Below, in pieces: positions 8,652 through 16,262 of a stretch of DNA of 33,165 nucleotides. Under the pieces are notes generated by a model, which saw nothing but the letters and a program-made list of their open reading frames with translations, did not search any database and was not told the DNA's origin. The stretch's first letter is position 1. The number at the start of each line of letters is the position of its first letter. Position numbers and translations under genes: made by a program. The stretch is taken from the NCBI GenBank assembly GCA_002238565.1, contig MPMP01000059.1:1-33165 (forward strand), given 5' to 3'. Source of the stretch: Albidovulum sp. bin36. GTDB taxonomy: Bacteria > Pseudomonadota > Alphaproteobacteria > Rhodobacterales > Rhodobacteraceae.

Positions 8652-8859
8652 CCAGCTCGTCAAGGGACAGGGACTGCTCGCCCGACCTGCGATGCTCAAT
8701 CATTGCCTGTTCAGCAGCATAGAGATCCTCCATTGACCGGAGGTGTTCTTCGACCGCTTCGCGGATGTAGAACGTCGCGGTCCGGCCTGTCCTGGCGGAA
8801 AGCGCCTTCAGGCGGGCGTAGGTTTCGTCCGGAAGGCGGACGGCTGTTTGTTTGCTCAT
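8626..8859 (-). CDS. RelB/ParD-type antitoxin
   Basis: A 77-residue protein beginning MSKQTAVRLPDETYARLKAL, a ribbon-helix-helix DNA-binding fold, followed by the helix TATFYIREAVEEHLRSMED and an acidic tail (SLSLDELDAALARED) that would wrap the partner toxin. I use ATG 8859; a GTG at 8868 would add three residues. Its end overlaps the toxin start by 26 bases, the usual coupled arrangement. The antitoxin is intact while its toxin carries a nonsense codon, so it may now act only as a repressor or as a guard against related toxins. Confidence 0.85.
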   Translation of the reverse strand: MSKQTAVRLPDETYARLKALSARTGRTATFYIREAVEEHLRSMEDLYAAEQAMIEHRRSGEQSLSLDELDAALARED

Positions 8860-8952
8860 TTTTGCCACTTCATCAGGATGCGTTTATACCATTTAGCCGG
8901 GATCGCTGTTTTTTTTCCAGAGGGAAGACAAGAACTTCCCTCTTCCCTGCCG

Positions 8953-9241
8953 TCAGCCCCGAAGCTCCCGGATCAGCTCTTTCGGAAAGTGGTGATAGAG
9001 GGCGGTGCGTCCAATGAAAAGGTTGCGGATCACGTCTCTGATGAAGGGATAGCCCCTGGTGTCCCGCAGCATCGCCTCGGCCCGGCGTCAGTTTGCTCGG
9101 CCGCCCTCCCCTCCGCCGCGGGCCCTTGCCGCGGCAAGGCCGGCCATGGTACGCTCCCTGGTGAGATCCCGCTCGAACTGGGCCAGCGCCCCGAACACGT
9201 GGAAGACCAGCGTGCCGCTGGCGGTGGTGGTGTCGACACCC
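8953..9241 (-). pseudogene. Resolvase remnant, copy B
   Basis: The minus strand encodes VDTTTASGTLVFHVFGALAQ, FERDLTRERTMAGLAAARAR, then in another frame GGRPSKLTP and the C-terminal helix-turn-helix ending IRELRG at 8953. This is the second half of a Tn3-type serine resolvase. The upstream half, with the catalytic Ser, is cut off at 9242 by the same IS6-like end as in copy A. At least one frameshift sits in the arm region. Copy B keeps the 102 bases that copy A has lost. Confidence 0.8.
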
Positions 9242-9320
9242 GGCCCTGTTGCAAAAATTTGCCGGATTTGCCGGGGGTGTGGTCTGGCTCTGTCTTTCTT
9301 CAAAATCCTTGCTGGATCGC
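9242..9320 (+). repeat. 79-base repeat with IS6-like end, copy B
   Basis: Second copy of the repeat at 4589-4667, again opening with GGCCCTGTTGCAAA at the resolvase junction. On its far side it abuts the truncated vapC, whereas copy A leads into unrelated sequence. The shared segment therefore ends at 9320. Confidence 0.6.
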
Positions 9321-9582
9321 AATCATAGGCACGCGCCGCATGGCTGTCGAATGGAAGAACCCGATCAGCAAACAGAACCCCAAGCGTTGGGTCCTCGGCA
9401 TGTGCAAGACCCCGGCGGCGCGTGCCTTCCGGCAGAATGGCGATCCCGGTGCGAACCTCCGCTTCTGTGATTGCCGTTACGAACAACTCTCGCGATGGCA
9501 ACCGATCCATCTAGGCAAGAACCATGGTATTCGACGCGGTACGCATAAGTTCAGATACCACATTCGTATCAAGCAAGGCCAT
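9321..9582 (-). pseudogene. vapC: VapC-like PIN-domain toxin, truncated and with in-frame TAG
   Basis: From ATG 9582 the frame reads MALLDTNVVSELMRTASN, with the first PIN-domain acidic residue in LLDTNVVSEL. A TAG at 9511-9513 interrupts it. The frame then continues with MDRLPSRELFVTAITEAEVR (second conserved acidic region), GVLFADRVLPFD and AARAYD. There it is cut at about 9321 by the 79-base repeat, losing the last third with the remaining metal-binding Asp. Toxin activity is therefore lost twice over. The start lies 11 bases after the vapB stop codon begins, the normal operon spacing. Confidence 0.85.
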
Positions 9583-9592
9583 AACAGCCGTA

Positions 9593-9838
9593 TCAATCCA
9601 AGACCGGCGGCTCGCGCATCGGTTCGCGCCGTGGCAATTCCAATTCTACATAGCCGAACGGTTTGAACAGTTCGTGGATGGCCGTTCCCAGGCCTTTCTC
9701 GGGCAAGGGCCCCTGCCCGACCGCCTCGCGCAGAATCATCCTTGCCTCCTCCTCCATGGAACGACCGTTACCAGCCGCACGCACGCGAAGGCGTGTTCCT
9801 ACCTCGTCGTCCAGATTGCGGAGCGTGATGCTCGCCAT
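9593..9838 (-). CDS. vapB: VapB/FitA-type antitoxin
   Basis: An 81-residue antitoxin starting MASITLRNLDDEVGTRLRVR, the ribbon-helix-helix of FitA/Phd-like VapB proteins, then NGRSMEEEARMILREAV and the conserved C-terminal ELPRREPMREPPVLD that occupies the toxin's active site. I chose ATG 9838 because GGAGG lies just upstream; a longer frame to 9910 has no such site. A palindrome at 9880-9898 is the likely operator. The gene is intact although its toxin partner is destroyed. Confidence 0.9.
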   Translation of the reverse strand: MASITLRNLDDEVGTRLRVRAAGNGRSMEEEARMILREAVGQGPLPEKGLGTAIHELFKPFGYVELELPRREPMREPPVLD

Positions 9839-9879
9839 GGCCACGACCTCCAATTGTCCCGCATTGCACGCTACGGTGT

Positions 9880-9898
9880 ACTTGCTTTGCAAGCAAGT
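9880..9898 (-). promoter_or_regulatory. Palindromic operator candidate for vapBC
   Basis: ACTTGCTT-TGC-AAGCAAGT is a perfect 8-base inverted repeat around three bases. With one mismatch the arms extend to eleven. It lies about 40 bases upstream of vapB, where VapB-VapC complexes of this type bind to repress their own promoter. Confidence 0.6.
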
Positions 9899-10256
9899 GC
9901 AGTGCGGCATTCATCGTTGCCGGCGCAGTCCTCCCCGTCTTTAAAGAAACATTACGCGGACAACTGAACCGTTACAGGAACTATGCTTGCACTTCTTGCC
10001 AGCATGAAGTTGCTCCTGTTCGGAAAAGGTTTGCAGGACCTCTATATCCGAAGATGCGGAATAAGGTTTGTGAACAGGATTTCGGGCGGTTCCGGGCAGT
10101 TTGCAGCTGGGCCGGATGGTGTTCGGGAAACGGTCGGCGCCGGGTCGATAATAACGTGAAATGCCCCGATTTTCCGTTCCTCTTCCATGTTCCTGTACAA
10201 GTGTTCCGATTACAACAGGGTCATTGCCTTTTCGGATCATTTCTAGAGGTCGGCAC
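9899..10256. other. Gene-free spacer
   Basis: About 360 bases between the vapB operator and a resolvase remnant. I see no gene. Its right end should have carried the resolvase promoter and recombination site, but I cannot point to clear subsites. Confidence 0.35.
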
Positions 10257-10864
10257 ATGCTTGTCGGTTACGACCGGGTTTCGACCCTCGATCAGAACCC
10301 GTCCCTGCACATCGATGCCCTGCGTGAAACAGGGCGTGAGAGGATCTGAGAGGATCTGAGAGGATCTATGTCGAGAAAGCGTCAGGGGCGCGGCAGAACC
10401 GGCCGCAACTCATGGCCGCGTTCGAGTATCTTCGCGACGGAGACACGCTCGTCGTCTGGAAGCTCTCGCGGCTTGCACGCTCTCTCAAACAGGTGATCCA
10501 GACCGCGCAGGACATGCAGGCCAGGAATATCGAGTTCAGGGCGATCACCCAGAACATCGATACCGGCACGCCGGACGGGCGCCTGTTCTTTTACATGACC
10601 GCGGCGTTCGACCAGTTCCAGCGTGAACTGATTGTCGAGAACGCCAGGGCGGGCCGCGCTGCCGCAAGAAGCGGCGGTCGGAAGGGCGGCAGGCCTCGCT
10701 CAATGGATGACGAGAAAGTCCGCCTCGCCGAGGCATTGCTCCGAGACAAGGAGAACTATCCCTTCGTTAATGACGTCATCTAGCAACTCGAAATCGGAAG
10801 AACCGCATTTTACCGCTACTTCCCGCCGGAGAGAATTCGGGAACTCAGGCCGCCACGCGCCTGA
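10257..10864 (+). pseudogene. Serine resolvase, near full length, broken by a 10-base repeat expansion and TAG
   Basis: ATG 10257 (AGAGG upstream) opens MLVGYDRVSTLDQNPSLHID, with the catalytic Ser in RVS. After RETGRERI the frame hits TGA because GAGAGGATCT is present three times (10338-10367). With one copy the frame would continue as ERIYVEKASGARQNRPQL, then LVVWKLSRLARSLKQVI, IDTGTPDGRLFFYMTAAF and GRKGGRPRSMDD. A TAG at 10781-10783 then cuts the C-terminal helix-turn-helix, which resumes as QLEIGRTAFYRYFPPERI and ends at 10864. Overall length, about 195 residues after removing two repeats, matches Tn3-type resolvases. Confidence 0.9.
10338..10367 (+). repeat. Three tandem copies of GAGAGGATCT inside resolvase
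   Basis: Exact 10-base units at 10338, 10348 and 10358. The two extra copies add 20 bases and place TGA in frame. Every multi-copy state reads GAG AGG ATC TGA, so only a single-copy allele restores the protein. Confidence 0.95.
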
Positions 10865-11148
10865 AATGACGGCAATTCCTGTCAAACTCACGCGCGACTC
10901 ACGGATACAGGCGAAATTTCAGCGTAATTTCGATGCTCCCAGCCGCAAACAGCGGCATTTGCCTGCGCAATCGCCCGTCAACGGCCTCCGAGAGATCCGG
11001 TTCCCGCCGGCACCGGCCCGTTGCGGGACTCTTGGTTCCTATGTCGGGTTAGGGCCAACATAGGACTGCATAAGACGCGACGTCGCGATCCGCCGGTTTG
11101 AAAGCAGAGTGCGGGTGAATTGGATGACGCCGCGATGCGTGATGCGTG

Positions 11149-11922
11149 TCACTTGGCACCGGTCAGGATAACCTCATCGCCGATCCGCTTGGCCGTGCGA
11201 AGCCCGCCTGGCACCTGGAGCGTCGGCAAAAGCTCGATCATGCCGATATTCACGTATTGCGGGGCGCCGATGGCGTATTCCACCGCGTCCGCGATATCGG
11301 AAACCTGCGGCATCTCGAACCCTTCGAAGTACTTCCGCTTCGCCTCGGCCGGATCAATCTTTTCCACATTGGCAAATATATCGGTCTCGACGCGGCCCGG
11401 GCTGATCTCCGTGACGCGCACGCGGCGACCGAATGCATCCACGCGCAACTGTCGCGAAACGGTGTGCATTGCGGCCTTGGTGGCGTGATAGGCGATGTGA
11501 CCGCCAAATTCATACTGCCCGGCCATCGAGGTTATGTTCACGATATGCCCGCTGTCGCGCGCCATCATTCCCGGCAGGGTCAGACGGGCCAAATGCAGCG
11601 ACGCCCGAAAATTGACGTCGATCTGTTCGTCGATGTCGAAGGCCTCGGACTGCAACAGGCTGCCGGGGCGCGACACGCCGGCATTGTTGACCAGAACGTC
11701 TATCTCCAACTCGCCGACCAGGTCGGCCAAAGCCTCGGTATCGGTGACATCGATTTCATGGGGCACCACGCCGGCAAGCACCTCAAGCGCTTTCAGTTTT
11801 GCGATGCTGCGCGCCAGCCCATGGACCTTTAACCCCTTGGAGGCGAGGCGCTCGGCGATGGCCCATCCCATGCCGCCGGAGGCGCCAGTGACGAGGGCTG
11901 TCTTGTAATCGGAAAATGGCAT
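11149..11922 (-). CDS. SDR-family NAD(P)-dependent oxidoreductase
   Basis: A classical short-chain dehydrogenase of 257 residues. It has the nucleotide loop TGASGGMGWAI near the N-terminus, IDVTD for the adenine-ring pocket, VNNAGVSRPG, the catalytic Ser in VNITSMAG, and the Tyr-x3-Lys pair in AYHATKAAM, followed by ISPGRVETDI. The N-terminal loop is followed by LARS, with Arg where NADP-preferring members often have it; that preference is inference. It lies 42 bases downstream of pxpA on the same strand and probably closes that operon, so a role in processing the product of the PxpABC-type reaction is plausible. The substrate is unknown. Confidence 0.9.
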   Translation of the reverse strand: MPFSDYKTALVTGASGGMGWAIAERLASKGLKVHGLARSIAKLKALEVLAGVVPHEIDVTDTEALADLVGELEIDVLVNNAGVSRPGSLLQSEAFDIDEQIDVNFRASLHLARLTLPGMMARDSGHIVNITSMAGQYEFGGHIAYHATKAAMHTVSRQLRVDAFGRRVRVTEISPGRVETDIFANVEKIDPAEAKRKYFEGFEMPQVSDIADAVEYAIGAPQYVNIGMIELLPTLQVPGGLRTAKRIGDEVILTGAK

Positions 11923-11963
11923 GATGCAGTTCTTTCTTCTGGTCGTTGGAATCGTGGCCGATG

Positions 11964-12728
11964 TCAGCCTTGGCGTGACAAAGGGGTGAGAGTGCCGCCG
12001 CGCGCGGCGATGGCGTCGCGCAGGCGGCGGGCGAGGTCGACCGCGCCGGCAGTGTCGGAATGGACGAGGATGGATTGCACGGGCATTGGGATGACTTTGG
12101 CGTCGATGGTTTCGACCTCGGCGGTCTCGATCACCCTCAGCACACGGGCCACCACGGCTTGCGCGTCGTGGATCACCGCTCCGGGCTGGCTGCGGGGGGC
12201 GAGTTGACCGTCGACGGTATAGGCGCGGTCGGCAAGAAACAGGCGCACGCAGCGCCCGCCTCGTGCCGCTGCGGCCTGTTCCAGCGCGCTGCCCGGAAGG
12301 ACCAGAAAGGCGATGTCGGGATCGAAGGCCAGCGTGGCGGCGGCAACCGCTTCGGCGGTGGCGGGGTCTGTGCTGGCGAGATTGCCAAGCGCGCCGTGCG
12401 GGTTCATATGGGTGATCCGGTGGCCGGCCCGCCGGGCGAGCCCATCAAGCGCGCCAAGCTGGTACAGGATATGGCATTCCAGTTCGGGCAGGGCCATGTC
12501 GATGCGACGGCGGCCAAAGCCCATCCGGTCGGGATAGCTGACATGCGCGCCCAGATCGACGCCGTGCTCTTTGGCCAGACGGATCGTCCGGTCCATGATG
12601 ACCGGGTCGCCCGCATGATAGCTGCAGGCGACATTGGCCGAACTTATCAGCGCCATAAGCGCGGCGTCATCCGCGATACGGTAGGGGCCAAATCCTTCGC
12701 CCATGTCGGAGTTGATGTCGATCTTCAT
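11964..12728 (-). CDS. pxpA: 5-oxoprolinase subunit A-like protein (LamB/YcsF family)
   Basis: 254 residues from the ATG at 12728, with GGAG upstream and its ATGA shared with the stop of the preceding gene. Family landmarks are DINSDMGEGFG at the N-terminus, ANVACSYHAGDP, GAHVSYPDRMGFGRR, NPHGALGN and a C-terminal LVHSDTAGAVDLARRL. PxpA works with PxpB and PxpC to hydrolyse 5-oxoproline to glutamate with ATP. Two motifs deviate from what I recall as the common forms (NPHGALGN where KPHGALYN is usual, and SYHAGDP where GFHAGDP is usual). This may mean a related lactam or amide substrate rather than 5-oxoproline. Confidence 0.9.
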   Translation of the reverse strand: MKIDINSDMGEGFGPYRIADDAALMALISSANVACSYHAGDPVIMDRTIRLAKEHGVDLGAHVSYPDRMGFGRRRIDMALPELECHILYQLGALDGLARRAGHRITHMNPHGALGNLASTDPATAEAVAAATLAFDPDIAFLVLPGSALEQAAAARGGRCVRLFLADRAYTVDGQLAPRSQPGAVIHDAQAVVARVLRVIETAEVETIDAKVIPMPVQSILVHSDTAGAVDLARRLRDAIAARGGTLTPLSRQG

Positions 12729-13120
12729 GTTCTGATCTCCACGGTAAACAACGGATCCCCGGCGCTGACCGTATCGCCCTGCGACGGCAACGGCCCGACA
12801 AGCCGGCCCGACGCCGGTGAAACGCAAAGCAGCCGGACCGGGCCGAATCCGATATAGCCAAGGGGCTCTCCGCCAAGGACCTGCGCGCCTTGTTTGAGTG
12901 CGGGGAAGCCATCATCGCCGCCCCTAATATGGAACGCCCCGGTGGCCGGGCTGAGGGCCTGCGCCCATTCAGGTCTCGAACCGGACGCTTCGGCCGCGAC
13001 AGGCCCCGCACCTGGCGCGCGCACAAGGCGGACGGCGTAGTCCTTTCCCTTGACCTCAATTGATGTGACTCCATTGGCAATCATCGTCCTGGCCAGTTCG
13101 TTCACTTGGTCCAGCGTCAT
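12725..13120 (-). CDS. Biotin-carrier-like protein lacking the biotinylation lysine
   Basis: 131 residues from ATG 13120. The first 40 (MTLDQVNELARTMIANGVTS, IEVKGKDYAVRLVRA) match the N-terminus of AccB-type carriers, and the last 70 have the lipoyl/biotin fold (VSPASGRLVGPLPSQGDTVS, DPLFTVE). At the hairpin where carriers have an AMK-type motif, the sequence reads YIGFGPVRLLCVSPASG, with no lysine to biotinylate. It lies four bases after pxpC and overlaps pxpA by ATGA. No biotin carboxylase gene is present. It may be a structural remnant or scaffold of a carboxylase-derived cluster. Confidence 0.75.
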   Translation of the reverse strand: MTLDQVNELARTMIANGVTSIEVKGKDYAVRLVRAPGAGPVAAEASGSRPEWAQALSPATGAFHIRGGDDGFPALKQGAQVLGGEPLGYIGFGPVRLLCVSPASGRLVGPLPSQGDTVSAGDPLFTVEIRT

Positions 13121-13124
13121 CGTC

Positions 13125-14102
13125 TCATGCCCAGATTTCTTGTTGCTCAAAGGCGTCGGCCAGCGCCTGCCCGGCCTTGGCAAACGCCGCCTGATGGTCG
13201 TCCGCGGCCTTGGCCGCCTCCGCCAGGCCGACCTTATGAAACCGGACCCTGTCGCCCGGACGGGCCTGCCCCATGCGCCAGAGGTCCGGCTCGATGATAG
13301 CGGCGATCTTGGGGTATCCGCCCATGGTGGCCGAATCCGCTAGTTGGATAATCGGAAGCCCGCCGCCCGGCACCTGAACGATCCCCGGCACTATGCCGTG
13401 CGAGCGCAACTCGCCAGTGCTGCTTCGCGTCAGCGCCGCCCCGTCCAGCCGGTGCCCCTGCCGGTCGTTCAGCCGGGTCACAAGGTATGGTTCTGTCCAG
13501 AATGCCTTTAGAGAGGCGGCGTCAAAGCTGTCGTGTTCCGTCGAAGGCAGCGCCCTGAGATGAATAATGCCTCCGGCGGGCAGCTTGAACTCGGGCTGAT
13601 CGAGGCTAATCCCCGATGGCGGAAGCGCCGGGTCGGATCGGGTTATGGGATTCAAGAGGTCACCGGGGGCCAGCACGCGACCTTCGTAGCCGCCGAAGGC
13701 CTCGCGCAGCTGCGTACTGCGCGAACCCAGCACTAGCGGCACATCGATGCCGCCGGGCAAGGCGAGATAGAGGCGCGCACCCAAGCGGATCGGGCCAAGC
13801 TCCAGCGTGTCACCCGCCTTGGCGAGCCCGGCGAAGATGCGCGGCAAGGACCGACCGGCAAGATTCGCGCCGCAGACGGCCCCGGCGATGGCGAAGGCCT
13901 GGCGCGTGTCGAACCGGAACTGCGCCGGCGTAAGTGGAATCTCAAGCGTTGCGGCACAGGCTTGGTTGCCCAAAAGCATATTGGCGATCCGGTGCGACAC
14001 CGGGTCCATCGCGCCGGCGCTCCCCAGCCCTTCGAACCAGTGGCCGTGCCGACCCAGATCCTGGACCGTGGCTAGCGGCGGCAGAGACATGACCCGGATC
14101 AT
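13125..14102 (-). CDS. pxpC: 5-oxoprolinase subunit C-like protein (KipA/UreA_C type)
   Basis: 325 residues with the expected N-terminal motifs TVQDLGRHGHWFEGLGSAG, AMDPVSHRIANMLLGN and ATLEIPLTPAQFRF. Further on come ALPGGIDVPLVLGSRST, the central EHDSF segment, and the C-terminal GIVPGIVQVPGGGLPIIQLA and TMGGYPKIA, all typical of the allophanate-hydrolase-subunit-2 / PxpC fold. It pairs with PxpB to form the ATP-dependent half of the enzyme. Its ATG overlaps the pxpB stop (ATGA), indicating coupled translation. The C-terminal 45 residues are an Ala/Lys-rich helix. Confidence 0.9.
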   Translation of the reverse strand: MIRVMSLPPLATVQDLGRHGHWFEGLGSAGAMDPVSHRIANMLLGNQACAATLEIPLTPAQFRFDTRQAFAIAGAVCGANLAGRSLPRIFAGLAKAGDTLELGPIRLGARLYLALPGGIDVPLVLGSRSTQLREAFGGYEGRVLAPGDLLNPITRSDPALPPSGISLDQPEFKLPAGGIIHLRALPSTEHDSFDAASLKAFWTEPYLVTRLNDRQGHRLDGAALTRSSTGELRSHGIVPGIVQVPGGGLPIIQLADSATMGGYPKIAAIIEPDLWRMGQARPGDRVRFHKVGLAEAAKAADDHQAAFAKAGQALADAFEQQEIWA

Positions 14103-14752
14103 GCCGCAACTTCGACCGGGCGGAACCGGATGCGGTCGCCGGGTTTCAACAAGGACGCCGGCGTTCTGAACGGGTCGAAAAAGCGCACATCGGCGCGGCC
14201 GATCGTGTTCCAGCCGCTGGGCCCGGCGGAGGCCGATACCCCGGCCTGCAGCCCCGCCAATGACAATGAACCGCCCGGAAGCCGGGTTAGCGGCACTTTG
14301 CGGCGCGGGGTTTCGAGGCGCGGGTCAAGCCCCCCCAGATAGCAGTATCCGGCGTGGCTTCCGACGGCATAGACGGTGTACTCCGGGGCGCTCTGCAGGC
14401 GGATCACTTCGTCGATGGAAAACCCGGTCATTTCGGCGACGTCGGCGAGGTGCGGCCCGGCTTTGCCGCCATAGCGAATGTCGATTTCCAGCAATCGCCC
14501 CTCGACGGTCTTTCGCAGGCCGGTTTGCCAGAGCTCCGTCAGCCGGCCGGCCAGACGATCAAGATCGTCGGGCACACTGTCCAAAAGCAGCGTGAGACTA
14601 GTCATGGCGGGCACCGCCTCGCGCACGCCGTGCCAGGCCGCCGCTGCGTCGGCCATCGCCCAGAACCGCTGTTGATTCTCAAGATCAAAGGGGCATTCCG
14701 CCTGAAACAGCACCGCCCGGCTGCCAATCATGGAAACGGAAGTCTCAGCCAT
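14099..14752 (-). CDS. pxpB: 5-oxoprolinase subunit B-like protein (KipI type)
   Basis: 217 residues if started at ATG 14752 (MAETSVSMIGSRAVLFQAE), which fits the family start. A TTG at 14827 would add 25 residues without family resemblance and lacks a good ribosome site. The C-terminal half carries the nucleotide-related motifs: GYCYLGGLDPRLETPRRKVP, LPGGSLSLAGLQAGVSA and PSGWNTIGR. It is the first gene of a tightly overlapped minus-strand operon pxpB, pxpC, carrier-like, pxpA, SDR. The promoter must lie in the divergent gap to the aldolase gene. Confidence 0.85.
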   Translation of the reverse strand: MAETSVSMIGSRAVLFQAECPFDLENQQRFWAMADAAAAWHGVREAVPAMTSLTLLLDSVPDDLDRLAGRLTELWQTGLRKTVEGRLLEIDIRYGGKAGPHLADVAEMTGFSIDEVIRLQSAPEYTVYAVGSHAGYCYLGGLDPRLETPRRKVPLTRLPGGSLSLAGLQAGVSASAGPSGWNTIGRADVRFFDPFRTPASLLKPGDRIRFRPVEVAA

Positions 14753-15064
14753 TCCGATAGCCGCGCATAAGGTTCGGGCGTCGGAAGCGACCGACCGCGG
14801 ACTCAGGGACGAATTCAATGAATTCAAAGGACATGCGGCTGCGAGTTCCTCTTGCGCTGCGGGCTTGTTCCGGTTTCAGGGTAGCATTCATCCGAAAAGA
14901 TGACATCAGAGCGGTTTCGGATAGCTAGGCGCTCAAGCACTGTCAAACCCGATTACGTCAGACCGATAGACTGGTATCGCAGCCCGCCCGGACTTTCTAT
15001 AGTCGGGCATCAAGAGCGGCGGCGCGCAGATGCGTCTGTCCCAACAATCGCGAGGTTCACCGGC
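14753..15064. promoter_or_regulatory. Divergent promoter region between pxpB and aldolase gene
   Basis: About 310 bases separate two head-to-head transcription units, so both promoters should lie here. The direct repeat GAATTCAATGAATTC (14811-14825) stands out next to pxpB. I cannot identify a defined operator. A LysR-type regulator encoded at 16606 is the obvious candidate to act here. Confidence 0.4.
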
Positions 15065-15739
15065 ATGCCCCACATCATTACGAAAATTCAACGCGCCGCC
15101 GCCGCCGACGTGGCGGCGCTTTCCAAGTTTGGCAGCGCCACCATCCACGAGGCGCAGGGGCGCCTTGGCGCGATCAGCTCCAAGATCAAGCCGATTGATC
15201 GGGCGATGTCGCTTTGCGGCCCCGCCTTCACGGTGCAAAGCTCGCCGCGCGACAACATCATGCTGCAACTGGCCATTCACTTTGCCAAGGCGGGCGACGT
15301 CATCGTGGTCTCGGCCGGGGAATTTGCCGAGGCCGGCAGCTTTGGCGGGGTTCTGGGCAGTGCCTGCGTGGCCAAGGGCATCGCGGGCGTGGTGACGGAC
15401 GCCGGCGTGCGCGACACGGCAGAGCTGATCGCGCTGGGCTTGCCGGTGTTTTCGCTGGGCATCAGCATCCGGGGCACAGTGAAAGAGACGCTTGGCCAGA
15501 TCAACAAGGAGATCGTTCTGGGCGGCGAAATCGTCCGTCCGGGCGATGTGATCCGGGGCGACGCTGACGGCCTTGTCATGGTGCGGCGCGAAGATGCGGC
15601 AGAGGTTGCCGTAAAATCCGCCGCGCGGGACGAGGCGGAACTTGGCTATATCGCGGCGTACAAGTCCGGGCGCACCGTCATCGACGTGTGCAATCTTGAG
15701 GCGGTGCTGAAGTCGAAGGGCCTGACAACCGATCTGTAA
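15065..15739 (+). CDS. RraA-family aldolase/decarboxylase (HMG/CHA aldolase type)
   Basis: 224 residues from ATG 15065 (GAGG upstream). It has the RraA-like fold: FGSATIHEAQGRLGAI, GPAFTVQSSPRDNIMLQLAI, VIVVSAGEFAEAGSFGGVLG, then the core AKGIAGVVTDAGVRDTAELI and VRPGDVIRGDADGLVMVRRE. This group includes 4-carboxy-4-hydroxy-2-oxoadipate and 4-hydroxy-4-methyl-2-oxoglutarate aldolases, which also decarboxylate oxaloacetate; the conserved Arg-Asp (GVRDT) binds substrate and metal. RNase E inhibitor RraA is shorter and unlikely in this context. With the aminotransferase and oxidoreductase nearby, a role in cleaving a branched keto acid to pyruvate is plausible. Confidence 0.85.
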   Translation: MPHIITKIQRAAAADVAALSKFGSATIHEAQGRLGAISSKIKPIDRAMSLCGPAFTVQSSPRDNIMLQLAIHFAKAGDVIVVSAGEFAEAGSFGGVLGSACVAKGIAGVVTDAGVRDTAELIALGLPVFSLGISIRGTVKETLGQINKEIVLGGEIVRPGDVIRGDADGLVMVRREDAAEVAVKSAARDEAELGYIAAYKSGRTVIDVCNLEAVLKSKGLTTDL

Positions 15740-15834
15740 ACCGAAGTTCTTGAGGAGTTTCCAGGATTTTTGCTTCCCGTCGATGGGATGCCCCTGAACG
15801 AGATGTCGGTCTCTGCCTGCATCTCGGCGTTTCG

Positions 15835-16082
15835 CTACATTTTCGCGATGTCCTTCAGCAGCTTCAGCGCCCTCTCCTGTTCGGCGCCGGGCCGGGTTGC
15901 CACCTCGATCATGGTCTCCGCCTTCCCGCAGTCCGGGCACGGGACCGCGCGCTTGGAACGGACGATGGCGGACAGGCTGCCGAGAAGCGTGCGAAATCCG
16001 TGCGCGCCGCCGCCGTCCGGCAGGGCGTGGGCATGAACCTTCGCCAGCGCCGTGAACAGGCGCAAGCTGGTCGGGGGGCCCT
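15835..16082 (-). pseudogene. Transposase C-terminal relic (possibly IS1634-like)
   Basis: The minus strand reads LPDGGGAHGFRTLLGSLSAI, VRSKRAVPCPDC and GAEQERALKLLKDIAKM before a stop at 15835. The pattern HGFRTLL-SLSAIVRS, then RALKLL, resembles the C-terminus I recall for IS1634-like transposases. The CxxC is unusual for them. It is fused in the middle of the TRAP-binding-protein remnant that starts at 16262, so an insertion followed by deletion is likely. Confidence 0.4.
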
Positions 16083-16262
16083 GAATCCAAGCGCGCCGCC
16101 CGTTGCTTCGGCCACTTTTTCGCCGCAGACCTTGGCGTTCTTCACCTGAGAGTTGCCTTCAGGAAGCACGTCGGAAAGGCTGAGGCGCGTTTCCGCAGCG
16201 GCGGTTTGTGCCGGCCCGATACTGGCGGCGGCCCCAAGAGCGATTGCCTTGAATATTTGCAT
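16083..16262 (-). pseudogene. TRAP transporter binding protein (DctP type), N-terminal remnant
   Basis: From ATG 16262 the frame gives a signal peptide (MQIFKAIALGAAASIGPAQ, cleavage after TAAA) and the start of a mature DctP-type protein: TRLSLSDVLPEGNSQVKNAK, CGEKVAEATGGAL. Homology ends after about 60 residues at 16083, where transposase-like sequence follows. The permease genes dctQ and dctM are not in the window. A carboxylate importer once stood here beside the aldolase and regulator genes. Confidence 0.7.

Noticed and set aside
8076..9017. 313-codon plus-strand frame
   Set aside because: It runs antisense through the relBE-like genes and resolvase copy B; no protein similarity.
9941..10258. 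105-codon minus-strand frame
   Set aside because: No recognisable similarity, no ribosome site, and it lies in a spacer between decayed elements.
10338..10367. CRISPR-like short tandem repeats
   Set aside because: Units are contiguous without spacers and only 10 bases long; a simple tandem expansion.
12060..12857. 265-codon plus-strand frame
   Set aside because: Antisense of pxpA and the carrier-like gene.
14933..16090. 385-codon minus-strand frame
   Set aside because: Antisense of the RraA-type aldolase gene; composition is Arg/Ala/His-rich noise typical of high-GC shadows.
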